Below are positions 29,029 through 37,095 of a DNA stretch of 64,000 nucleotides, piece by piece. This DNA is from a virus. Position 1 is the stretch's first letter, and the number at the start of each line of letters is the position of its first letter. The notes below the pieces were generated by a model that was given only the letters and a program-made list of their open reading frames with translations, was not told the DNA's origin and ran no database searches. The DNA is taken from the IMG/VR virus record IMGVR_UViG_3300028840_004475, positions 1,665-65,664 of that record, one strand, 5' to 3'. Made by a program: the position numbers and the translations under genes.

Positions 29029-32000
29029 CTAGCTGCACCCGCTAGTGTCGCCACACCCAGCACACTTGAAACAGGTTCCACTGCGCACCATAATGGAGCC
29101 GCACCGCAAACAGGGCGGCGCATCCGATGCCATAGCATCAGCTGGTTCCTCATTCTCCATGGTGTCTGCCACCAAGGCCCCACCTACGGCGCCTTCCCCT
29201 ACATCGAAGTCCTTCACGTACCTCATGGCCAAATACCTGAAGATGTAGTCGGGGATGCTCTTGACGAGCTTGATGTTCTGGTTGTCAGTGAATCCAGAAG
29301 GCTCGAATCTGACGTGCGCGAACTTCTCGATATACGATGTGAGAGGAACACCGTGCTGCAAGCCGAGTGACACAGAGATGCCCAGGCAATCGAACAGACC
29401 TCTCAGTGTAGAGCCAGACTTGGAAGCGGTGATGAAGATCTCACCAACGCTGCCGTCAGGGTAGAGACCAGTAACCAAGAAGAACTTGTGGCCGGCGATC
29501 GTGAAACCATGCGTCTTCGCATCCCTCTCGCTTGGCAACTTCCTCTTCTTACCTATCTCCACGGCCGGTACCACAACCTGCTGCTTCACGGTCTGCAATG
29601 GCTGTGACACCTTCGACCTGTCCCTGTAGATGGTCATCGCTTTGACACCCATCTTCCAGGCATTGATCAGCAACCTGTCGATCTCATCCGCCGTCGTACT
29701 CTCTGGCAAGTTGATGGTCTTGGAGATCCCACCAGAGATGTGAGGCTGTATGGCCTCGAGCATCTTGACATGACCCATGGGTGCGATGGTACGTGCATCG
29801 GCGCCGCCGCTGCCGAATGCACAGTCAAAGATCGACACGTGCTTGCTGTTCAACTGCTCGCACCCATCCACGGTTCCGTACTTGTCGATGTGCTCTGCAA
29901 TAGCCTCCCTATCCTCATCTTTGTACCCTAGATTCTCGAGTGCGTTCAGCACACTGTTGTTGACGATAGTGATCGCACCGCCGCCAACCATGCTCTTCGT
30001 CTTGATGAGAGACAGCTCAGGTTCTGCACCTGTGGTGTCGCAGTCCATGAAGAAACCGATGGTACCCGTGGGCGCCAGCACGCTCGCCTTGGAGTTTCTG
30101 TAGCCGTACTTCTTCCCGAGGATAGTGGCCTTCCTCCATACTGCCGCGCAGACCCTCTTGAGCAGATCGAATTGTTCGATGCGCTTGTTGTGACGCACCA
30201 GGTTGTCGCCAAGAGTCTCAGCGCTAGCCTTGTGTAGACCAATGACAGACAGCAGCGACTGCTTGTTGTCTTCGTACTTTGCGAACGGCCCCTTGACCCT
30301 GGCGATCTCTGCACTGGTGGAGTAGACGGTACCGGTGAGCATCGAAGCGACACAGCCGGCGAGCGTTCTTCCTTCTGAAGAGTCATACGGATAGCCGCAG
30401 TACATCAACAGAGCACCTAGATTGGCAAAGCCACACCCAAGCTGACGATGGTCAAGAGCATTCGCGGCGATCTTCTCAGTCGGGTACTTGGCCATGCCGA
30501 CGAGGATCTCTTGGGCGATGGTCGCGATCCTCACAGCCTTCCTGAACGTCTCGTGATCGAACACCCACTTGCCATTGACATGGCTCACGAACCTGATGAG
30601 GTTGAAAGAGCCGAGGTTGCACGCCGAATCGTCGATATCCAAGTACTCGCCGCAATTGTGGACGACAATGCCGCCAGCACCACCACAATGCTCAGTTCCA
30701 TTGTCGGCATCGAGCACCGCGAAATCGTAGACATGGTGCTCACCGTATGGTTCGACAGCCTTTACATACGTCTTGTTGTAAAGCTTCGATGCGCTGTCTC
30801 CATCAACACAGTTATGCAGCTTTTCAGTTTTGCTGCTCTGAACAAAACCAATGTGCGATGCGAACCTTTTCAGATAAGCATTAGATACTGTGACATTGTA
30901 TGACTCACGACATTCGTAGACGCCGTTATCAAATTCAACACTTGTGGCCCTATTGGTTCCGATGTTTGACCTGATTCCAAGCATGGCCAAACACTGCACA
31001 ACCTGCTGTGCCAAAAGCTTACTAGATGTCTTCAGCTGCACTTTGTTGTACTTCTCTAGAACAGAACCATTCGCAGAGAATAATCCTCTCAAAAAAGAAG
31101 CAACAACATAGGAGCCAGCCTCTAAGATGCACTGACTAATTGACCGCTCGTATGTTCTCCCACCTATGGAATGTGCATCCCACAAAGAACCGTACAGTCT
31201 TGACGATATAGAATGTTTGTCATCTATAATGTCATGACAATCTCGAAAAGTTTTCTTGAACAACTCACCGACTTCATCATCATCGCCATCTGTGCGTAGA
31301 TAAATCCTAGCTGGATGAATCGTTGAACCGCCATTCCAAAGTACCTGTTTTCTATTCGGCGTCCCATCACCGAGCCCATACCCAAGCAGTACTGCCTCAT
31401 TCTCAGTCAGACCAATATCTTTTCCAGTGAAAATAATATTATTCAAAGACAGGCGAACGGTAGCGCCTTGCATGCCGGCAGCTGAATGAAAAACACCACA
31501 GAATTCTTCTCCTATGACACCTTTTTTGCTGATATCGCCATCGCTTGCCAAACGATGGTCAGATGTAACGATAAGCTCGAGACCATTGGACAATGTGACC
31601 TTGACGGTACTTTTTCTACCACTATAAATACCCTTCGCGCGCTGGTAACAATCGCCAGTAGAACTGACAATTTCAAATTCCTTATCAGCCAAATCCCGAA
31701 TTGGAATCAGACCCTTTGACGTCTGAATCAAAGTGTCGCCATGCAGACATGGATTGCTAGCACGGATCTCACCGGAGTTCGGAATGGTGTTGTACTTGTT
31801 GATGTTGTCGCTGTACAGGATACCAGGATCGCCACAGTAGTGGATTGCCTCTGCCATCTCGCGCAGGATCTCTCGAGCCTTCACGGACTCCTTGTGGCTG
31901 CCGTTCTTCAAGTAGTAGAGGTCCCAATCACCGTCTTCCTCAACGGCCCGCATGAAAGCTGCGTTGACGCGCACACTATGGTTCTCATTCTGAAAGGCCA

Positions 32001-32790
32001 CAGAAGAGTAGGCACCGTTCTCGTCGTCGAATGAATCACTGTAGCCAGCCATCTTCAGGGCTCTGGCCTTCTCCTCTTCGACGAGCTTGCTCCTGATGAA
32101 GTACCTCACGTCCGGGTGCGACACGTCCAGGATCACCATCTTCGCCGCACGTCTGGTCTTACCGCCGCTCTTGATGACACCAGCAGAAGCGTCGAGGCCC
32201 TTCATGAACGAGACTGGACCGCTGGCCAGGCCGCCCCCAGACAGGCGCTCATCACGCCCGCGCAGCCTCGAGAAGTTGGTACCAGTACCGGAACCGTTCT
32301 TGAAAATCCTACCCTCGTTGACTGCGAGCTGCAGGATGGAATCCATATCGTCTTCAACGCTCTGGATGAAACAAGCAGACACCTGTGGCGTCTCATCGAT
32401 ACCCACGTTGAAGTAGACCGGAGAGTTGAAAGAGTAGTACTGGTGGAAGATGAGCCACTTCAGGTCGAGAGAGAAAGAGTAGGCAGACTCCTCATCGAAG
32501 TAGCCCTCCGTCAGACCGTGCTCCGTTATCGTGTTGACCACACGCGCAGCAAGCTGCTTGAGGCTGTGCTCGCGCTCCGCAGTACCTCCGATACCCTTGA
32601 AGTACTTGTCCGCTGTGATGGACACAGCAGTGTCTGACCAGAACCGAGGGAACTCAACGTCTCTCTGTTCAAAGATAGACTTGCCGTCGACGTTCTTGAT
32701 GACAGCGTCACGTTTGATCCACTCTATCTCCGTCTCCAAGTCTTCTTCACTGGAGACGAAATACGGCGCTATCTTGATCGTGTTGGTCAT
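29029..32790 (-). CDS. nrdJ: B12-dependent (class II) ribonucleotide reductase with intein
   Basis: It reduces ribonucleotides to deoxyribonucleotides using adenosylcobalamin. Class II (NrdJ/NrdZ-type) blocks are present: SACFIQS, GSGTGTNFSRLR, SGGGLASGPVSFM and KSGGKTRRAAKM. After the intein come NPCGE (the Asn-Cys-Glu active site) and APTGTIGFFMDCDTTG, and a C-terminal redox/zinc tail (CLRCG ... CAGCG ... GCS) completes the protein. The full frame is ~1,253 residues; removing the 365-residue intein leaves ~888. ATG 32790 or GTG 32796, the latter overlapping the SbcD stop. No small subunit or activase is needed for class II. Confidence 0.95.
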   Translation of the reverse strand: MTNTIKIAPYFVSSEEDLETEIEWIKRDAVIKNVDGKSIFEQRDVEFPRFWSDTAVSITADKYFKGIGGTAEREHSLKQLAARVVNTITEHGLTEGYFDEESAYSFSLDLKWLIFHQYYSFNSPVYFNVGIDETPQVSACFIQSVEDDMDSILQLAVNEGRIFKNGSGTGTNFSRLRGRDERLSGGGLASGPVSFMKGLDASAGVIKSGGKTRRAAKMVILDVSHPDVRYFIRSKLVEEEKARALKMAGYSDSFDDENGAYSSVAFQNENHSVRVNAAFMRAVEEDGDWDLYYLKNGSHKESVKAREILREMAEAIHYCGDPGILYSDNINKYNTIPNSGEIRASNPCLHGDTLIQTSKGLIPIRDLADKEFEIVSSTGDCYQRAKGIYSGRKSTVKVTLSNGLELIVTSDHRLASDGDISKKGVIGEEFCGVFHSAAGMQGATVRLSLNNIIFTGKDIGLTENEAVLLGYGLGDGTPNRKQVLWNGGSTIHPARIYLRTDGDDDEVGELFKKTFRDCHDIIDDKHSISSRLYGSLWDAHSIGGRTYERSISQCILEAGSYVVASFLRGLFSANGSVLEKYNKVQLKTSSKLLAQQVVQCLAMLGIRSNIGTNRATSVEFDNGVYECRESYNVTVSNAYLKRFASHIGFVQSSKTEKLHNCVDGDSASKLYNKTYVKAVEPYGEHHVYDFAVLDADNGTEHCGGAGGIVVHNCGEYLDIDDSACNLGSFNLIRFVSHVNGKWVFDHETFRKAVRIATIAQEILVGMAKYPTEKIAANALDHRQLGCGFANLGALLMYCGYPYDSSEGRTLAGCVASMLTGTVYSTSAEIARVKGPFAKYEDNKQSLLSVIGLHKASAETLGDNLVRHNKRIEQFDLLKRVCAAVWRKATILGKKYGYRNSKASVLAPTGTIGFFMDCDTTGAEPELSLIKTKSMVGGGAITIVNNSVLNALENLGYKDEDREAIAEHIDKYGTVDGCEQLNSKHVSIFDCAFGSGGADARTIAPMGHVKMLEAIQPHISGGISKTINLPESTTADEIDRLLINAWKMGVKAMTIYRDRSKVSQPLQTVKQQVVVPAVEIGKKRKLPSERDAKTHGFTIAGHKFFLVTGLYPDGSVGEIFITASKSGSTLRGLFDCLGISVSLGLQHGVPLTSYIEKFAHVRFEPSGFTDNQNIKLVKSIPDYIFRYLAMRYVKDFDVGEGAVGGALVADTMENEEPADAMASDAPPCLRCGSIMVRSGTCFKCAGCGDTSGCS
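30655..31749 (-). other. Intein (365 aa) with LAGLIDADG-type endonuclease inside the reductase
   Basis: It starts with Cys (CLHGDTLIQT) and ends GGIVVHN followed by Cys, the standard splice-junction residues (block A Cys, block G His-Asn, +1 Cys). A block B-like TSDHRLAS is visible. Two LAGLIDADG-like helices are present, LLGYGLGDG and FLRGLFSANG. The second has Asn in place of the usual acidic residue, so cleavage may be impaired. The +1 Cys is the cysteine of NPCGE, so the host enzyme is inactive until splicing occurs. Confidence 0.93.
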
Positions 32791-32792
32791 TC

Positions 32793-33899
32793 TCACTGCC
32801 TCGTGTAGGAGATGCCGGCGTGCACAAGTCTCTCTGAATCAACATCTTCAGATGGATTCGCACCGACATACTTGCTGATCATTTCCTCGATGGCACTGGT
32901 AGGATTGATACCAGACGCCTTCCTCTTGGACTTCTTGTCTATCCATCTAGGCACGACACGCATCGCACCATTTTCCTTCAACGACTTGATGTGGCCGTCG
33001 ATGTCCACGCTAGACCGTGCAGACGCACTGCCTTTCAGGCGCACGATAACGACCGCCTTCTTCAGCTTCTTCTTGTAGTCAGCTGGGCGCTCCAGGACAG
33101 ACGGCATCTTACCGTCGAGATCCCACTCTAGATCGTAGAACCTTGGGCCTGGCAACGCGTGGAATTCGTGGCCTGCGCTGGTGTCATCGAAGATCTGGTA
33201 GCCCTTGCGCTGTCCCTTGTCTCTCAGACTGACCTGCATCGGCGAACCGCAATACCAGATGTTGTCAGCAATTGTCTGATACCTATGAAAGTCACCGAAT
33301 ACGACGTGGTCGAAGTACTTGGACGCCTCCAGCACTGCGTCCATCTTGATGCCTTCATTGGATGAGGTACCGGTATCGAACAGGGCGCCGCTGATTGGAC
33401 CGTGCGCCACCAGGACAGACGTCCTGCTCTTCTTGATGGAGCCTATGAAATCCTTGGCGATACTTGCGAACGAGTCAGTGATGTCCGCAACCGCTGGAAT
33501 GCAATAGAAGTCATACGGGCTGCGCTCTATCTTCTGTGGAGTAGTGACGATGTGCACGTTGTCTGGTACAAAGTGCTCCCAGTGCGAGATGACTCCGATG
33601 TTGCTGTTCCTTGCATCGAACCCATGGTTGCCCTCGAGCAGCAGGACAAACTCGATGTCTGCCATCCCTGCAACGGCCCTGGACGAGTAGTACAGTGTGT
33701 TGTTGTCAGGGGTGCGACTGTCCAAGAGGTCGCCAGCAACTACTAAGTAGCCCTTCAGGGCGATGATGTGAGCTATCAGCTTCTTGAGTAGAAGACACTT
33801 CAGCTTCAGGAAGTTGCTGACGCCTGCCTTATCGTATTCAGCATACGGATCGTCATTGCTGAGATGCCAGTCGGCACTTGTGATAACAGGAGCCGCCAT
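32793..33899 (-). CDS. SbcD/Mre11-like nuclease (T4 gp47 type)
   Basis: A 368-residue metallophosphoesterase. SADWHLSN (Asp10, His12), GDLLD (56 to 60), EGNHG (89 to 93) and a later VAHGP are the conserved metal-binding motifs. It should form the nuclease half of a complex with the SbcC-like ATPase at 26163 and trim DNA ends. The two genes are separated by the reductase, exonuclease and sigma-region-4 genes, unlike the usual adjacent pair. The start is ATG 33899. The TGA stop overlaps the reductase GTG. Confidence 0.93.
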   Translation of the reverse strand: MAAPVITSADWHLSNDDPYAEYDKAGVSNFLKLKCLLLKKLIAHIIALKGYLVVAGDLLDSRTPDNNTLYYSSRAVAGMADIEFVLLLEGNHGFDARNSNIGVISHWEHFVPDNVHIVTTPQKIERSPYDFYCIPAVADITDSFASIAKDFIGSIKKSRTSVLVAHGPISGALFDTGTSSNEGIKMDAVLEASKYFDHVVFGDFHRYQTIADNIWYCGSPMQVSLRDKGQRKGYQIFDDTSAGHEFHALPGPRFYDLEWDLDGKMPSVLERPADYKKKLKKAVVIVRLKGSASARSSVDIDGHIKSLKENGAMRVVPRWIDKKSKRKASGINPTSAIEEMISKYVGANPSEDVDSERLVHAGISYTRQ

Positions 33900-33907
33900 C
33901 TGACACC

Positions 33908-34180
33908 CTAGTTGCTCGCCGGTACAGTGCCATCAGGAGCCGTATTGACGATCGTATCGCTCAGCCTGGACAACTCTGCAATGTGCTGCGCCGCCATGGC
34001 AGACAGCCTTTCCTCGAACTTCTGGAACCTCTCTCGAGCCACCTCGACGCAAGGGCTGCGTATCTCAATCTCTCGGTGAACAAGCATGATCGAATACGTG
34101 ATGATGGTGTTCGCATATTCAGCACAGACACCGTCCGAGAACGGGTTGTCATGCCCAAAGGGATTGCCATCATGACTCAT
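33908..34180 (-). CDS. Hypothetical protein, 90 aa
   Basis: Unrecognised, mostly helical (VHREIEIRSP ... ARERFQKFEERLSAMAAQHIAEL). ATG 34180 overlaps the last codons of the RecA-like gene. Position between RecA and SbcD genes suggests a recombination accessory role, but there is no motif to confirm it. Confidence 0.7.
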   Translation of the reverse strand: MSHDGNPFGHDNPFSDGVCAEYANTIITYSIMLVHREIEIRSPCVEVARERFQKFEERLSAMAAQHIAELSRLSDTIVNTAPDGTVPASN

Positions 34181-35204
34181 TGATTGCCGCCCGCAGCTTC
34201 TCGTACAGCTCTGGTTCGCTGTCCAACATCTTGACGACGTCGGTCTGTCTCAGCTGCTTGTCCTTCAGCATTGGTATGCTGTACCAAGGCCCCTTCTTCG
34301 TAGCCACCCCGGTTGACACAAGCGCCATCAGGAGAGCCTGCACGTAGTCGAAGCCTTTGTCGAAATACAGCGGCAGCTCTTCCACCTTGCGGAACGGAAG
34401 AGCGCACTTGTTCTTGGTGTTCTCGATGTTCATCCTGATGCCGGAGATCTCGTTGTCGTCGCCCTTGATCTTACCGACATACTTGACATCGAAGCGCAGG
34501 CTGCAATGGTGCTTGATGGCGACGCCGCCGTACATGTCTGAGCGACGACCAAATGCAACACCGATCTTCGCCTTGGGTTGGTTGCTGTAGACCACCAGGA
34601 CGTTCCTGGTGCTGATGCGCTTCAGCATCCTGCGCTGGAAGGCAGCCATCTTCCGAGCGAACTCAGCAACGTGGCTGTCGTCCTCAGTGCCGTTCAGCTC
34701 TGCCTTGGTAGGAGTGGCCGCCAGGGAATCGAACAGCACCACGAGCCCCTGCTTCTCATCGAAGTCAGGGCTGTCATGCTCTGGCATCAACACGACAGCC
34801 TCACGCATCTGCGCCAACCCTCGCTCGAGGTAGTCAGGCGTAGCCAGCATGAACTTGTCGATGTCAGCGCCGACCGCCTTGGCGCGGTCAACTGAGAGGG
34901 TGTGCTCGGTCTCGATCCAAAGGACCATGTATCCCTGCCGCTGCGCAGCCGCAGCTATCATCAGCAGGAAAGTGGTCTTGCCGCTGTCTGGTTTGCCACC
35001 GATCTCTATCTGGCGCCCGAATGGTAGGCCATAGACGCCATGCCTGTCCCTTGCACAGATGACATCGAAGGCAGCGATATCGGTCGGCAGGCACTTGCGA
35101 ACGGCGAACGACAAGTCGGGGTCCGAGAGGCATATGAATCCGATGTCCTTCAGCCTCTCGAGAACCCCGGCATCGTCGCCCTTCTTCTTGGAAGCTCTGG
35201 CCAT
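34170..35204 (-). CDS. RecA/UvsX-family recombinase
   Basis: A 344-residue strand-exchange ATPase. Walker A is GGKPDSGKT (69 to 77). VLFDSLAATPTK (about 150) is the Walker B region. YSNQPKAKIG is equivalent to the conserved N-Q-x-R/K segment, and the GVAIKHHCSLRFDV block matches the RecA core. The size and the absence of a long C-terminal acidic tail resemble phage RecA/UvsX. It cooperates with the gp32-like protein encoded immediately upstream. The ATG at 35204 follows directly after the upstream stop at 35205. Confidence 0.95.
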   Translation of the reverse strand: MARASKKKGDDAGVLERLKDIGFICLSDPDLSFAVRKCLPTDIAAFDVICARDRHGVYGLPFGRQIEIGGKPDSGKTTFLLMIAAAAQRQGYMVLWIETEHTLSVDRAKAVGADIDKFMLATPDYLERGLAQMREAVVLMPEHDSPDFDEKQGLVVLFDSLAATPTKAELNGTEDDSHVAEFARKMAAFQRRMLKRISTRNVLVVYSNQPKAKIGVAFGRRSDMYGGVAIKHHCSLRFDVKYVGKIKGDDNEISGIRMNIENTKNKCALPFRKVEELPLYFDKGFDYVQALLMALVSTGVATKKGPWYSIPMLKDKQLRQTDVVKMLDSEPELYEKLRAAINES

Positions 35205-36248
35205 CTACTTCTTGGCCTTGTCGTGCTTCCCGGCCTTGGCCTCGGACTGCAGTTTGTCGCGGAGACCTGCCTTCTGCGCGGCCTCTTTCTCGGCCTTCTT
35301 CTTGGCCTTCAACCGGCGGATGCGCTCCTCCCGGCTCAGCTTGGGCTTCTCCTTGGGCTGCCGCTTGGGCTCGTCCTGCTCGACCTTGTCAGAGTCCCCA
35401 GAACCGCCCGAGCTGCCCCCACCATCCCCGTCATCATCCAGGTCGGTCAGGTCAAAGAAGGCCTGGAAACGGGCGTTCAGCTCGTCTGCCTTCTCCTCCG
35501 GCTTGGGATCGATGGCCGTCAGATCCTGAATGCCCTCATCGAGCCTGTCCACGACGTCGGCCGGCATCTCGAACTTGGAGTTGACCACCACCGAGGTCGC
35601 ATAGCGGGTGTCCCTGACACCGCTGCCAGTGCGCCTAACCCTGACAGGGCACGCCTCACCTGGGTTGGTGATGTCGCCGAAGTCGGTGAAGTGGTCGCCG
35701 AATTGCTCCCAGGCCCTGACCGGCATGTACCACCGGGAGATACCCTTGGTGCAGGCAGTGACCAGCTCGCAGTCGTCGCAGCCATCCACCTGACCGTGGT
35801 TGAGGAAGCAGTCCTTGATGGCGATGCCTTCCGGCCACTGACCGTCCGCATCCAGGATGGAAGTCAGGTCGATCACCTGGGACACTGGCTTGCGTCGCGG
35901 CGAGTGCTTGCGGGCCAGCGTGTCCCACTTGTCGCCATCGTTCTGCTTCTTCTTGCGGAAGCCCTTCATCTTCCGGCAGCCAGGGCACTTCGCCGGATCC
36001 TCGTCGAAGCTGTCGCGCATGCACGGGAGAGAGAAGTTGCCGGTCTTCCCTTTGGGGATGTCTCTCTGGTGGTAGAGACGCTCCACGAAGGGGACGCCTT
36101 CCATGTTCTCGTGTGGGGGGCACAGGTAGATGTACGCCGTGGCACCGCCCTTCACGCTGAAGGTCGAGGACCGTGTACGATCCTTCGCAGCCTGGTGGTC
36201 GGCGTACTTCTTGCCAGTCTTCCCGAGGTCAACACCACGAACCGCCAT
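35205..36248 (-). CDS. gp32-like single-stranded DNA-binding protein
   Basis: A 347-residue protein. His60, Cys76, Cys88 and Cys91 have almost the same positions as the zinc ligands of T4 gp32 (His64, Cys77, Cys87, Cys90). The surrounding beta/aromatic core (TAYIYLCPP, RWYMPVRAW) fits an OB fold. The tail is unusual: a short acidic Asp/Gly/Ser tract (about 270 to 290) is followed by ~60 Lys/Arg-rich residues, whereas gp32 ends in an acidic tail. The basic end could bind DNA or partners. Start ATG 36248. Confidence 0.9.
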   Translation of the reverse strand: MAVRGVDLGKTGKKYADHQAAKDRTRSSTFSVKGGATAYIYLCPPHENMEGVPFVERLYHQRDIPKGKTGNFSLPCMRDSFDEDPAKCPGCRKMKGFRKKKQNDGDKWDTLARKHSPRRKPVSQVIDLTSILDADGQWPEGIAIKDCFLNHGQVDGCDDCELVTACTKGISRWYMPVRAWEQFGDHFTDFGDITNPGEACPVRVRRTGSGVRDTRYATSVVVNSKFEMPADVVDRLDEGIQDLTAIDPKPEEKADELNARFQAFFDLTDLDDDGDGGGSSGGSGDSDKVEQDEPKRQPKEKPKLSREERIRRLKAKKKAEKEAAQKAGLRDKLQSEAKAGKHDKAKK

Positions 36249-36260
36249 CGAATCCTCCGA

Positions 36261-36752
36261 TTAGTCTTGCTCTTGCCGGCGCGGTTTTGGACGCCGAATT
36301 GGAGCTTCACTTTTATCTCTGCTTCTGGCTGACCTGCTAGGCAGTGCATCCAGTTTCTTCTCGTATGCCCTGTTGAAGTGCCACAGGATCTTGTGGTGCT
36401 TCCTCAGCGACGCCACGGCCTTGGCCTTCGCTATGTAGGCCTCGTTGCGATCGATCCACGCCTTGACCTTCGAATCGGTCGGCCTGTTGAGCACTTCCAT
36501 CTCACGAGCGTACTCATCCAGGTTGCCTCGCAGCTCTTTCAGCTCAATCTCTGCGTCCTCCAGGTCTTCGAAGGCATCAGCCTCGAGGCGACCGCTTGCC
36601 ATGTAGCCGAGCAGGGTCTCTTCCTCGCTCTGGTCGAGATCGAGGGCGTACTTGAGGCTCTGGTACATGTCGATGACCAGAGCTTGGCCGCCGCGTTCTC
36701 CCGTGTACTGCAGCAGCTCCCTCAGCTGTTTTGTCTGAGCCTCGGTAGGCAT
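36261..36752 (-). CDS. Hypothetical helical protein, 163 aa
   Basis: A charged, largely helical protein (Glu/Leu/Lys heptads through residues ~60 to 115) ending in an Arg/Ser/Pro-rich basic tail. No known family. It lies between the HU-like and gp32-like genes and abuts the HU-like stop, so it is co-transcribed and perhaps a nucleoid or replication accessory. Confidence 0.75.
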   Translation of the reverse strand: MPTEAQTKQLRELLQYTGERGGQALVIDMYQSLKYALDLDQSEEETLLGYMASGRLEADAFEDLEDAEIELKELRGNLDEYAREMEVLNRPTDSKVKAWIDRNEAYIAKAKAVASLRKHHKILWHFNRAYEKKLDALPSRSARSRDKSEAPIRRPKPRRQEQD

Positions 36753-37043
36753 CTAGCAATCCTTCAAGGGGCCCGCGACCCTGAACCGCACCTTGTTCTT
36801 GGCCGGAACCTCGATGGGCTCGCCGGTCATCGGGTTCTTGGCGGCGTGCGCTTCCACCCTCACCTTCGTGAAGACACCGAGACCTGTTATGCGCAATTGG
36901 TCACCAATAGGCATCTTCTCAAGCATACGGACCATGGCACGCACCAAAGCCTGTGCCTCACGCTGGTCGACATCCGCTTTTTCCGCAACATTTTTCAGCA
37001 GATGGACAGTCCCTTTGCTTTTCTTCCGTGGGCTCATGGGCAC
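36753..37043 (-). CDS. HU/IHF-like DNA-bending protein, 96 aa
   Basis: The N-terminal helix pair (VDQREAQALVRAMVRML), the GDQLRITGLGVFTK strand block, RVEAHAAKNPMTGEPIEVPA and KVRFRVAG match the HU/IHF fold, with N-P-x-T-G as the beta-arm Pro region. It bends DNA and may help origin opening or packaging. Length is typical. A TATATC box lies upstream at about 37060 on the minus strand, in a 52-nt gap after the DnaE gene, so it may have its own promoter. Confidence 0.92.
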   Translation of the reverse strand: MPMSPRKKSKGTVHLLKNVAEKADVDQREAQALVRAMVRMLEKMPIGDQLRITGLGVFTKVRVEAHAAKNPMTGEPIEVPAKNKVRFRVAGPLKDC

Positions 37044-37095
37044 TCCAATGGCGTCACTTTGATATACTGCGGCGCCTATCTATTCTGGCCACGTA

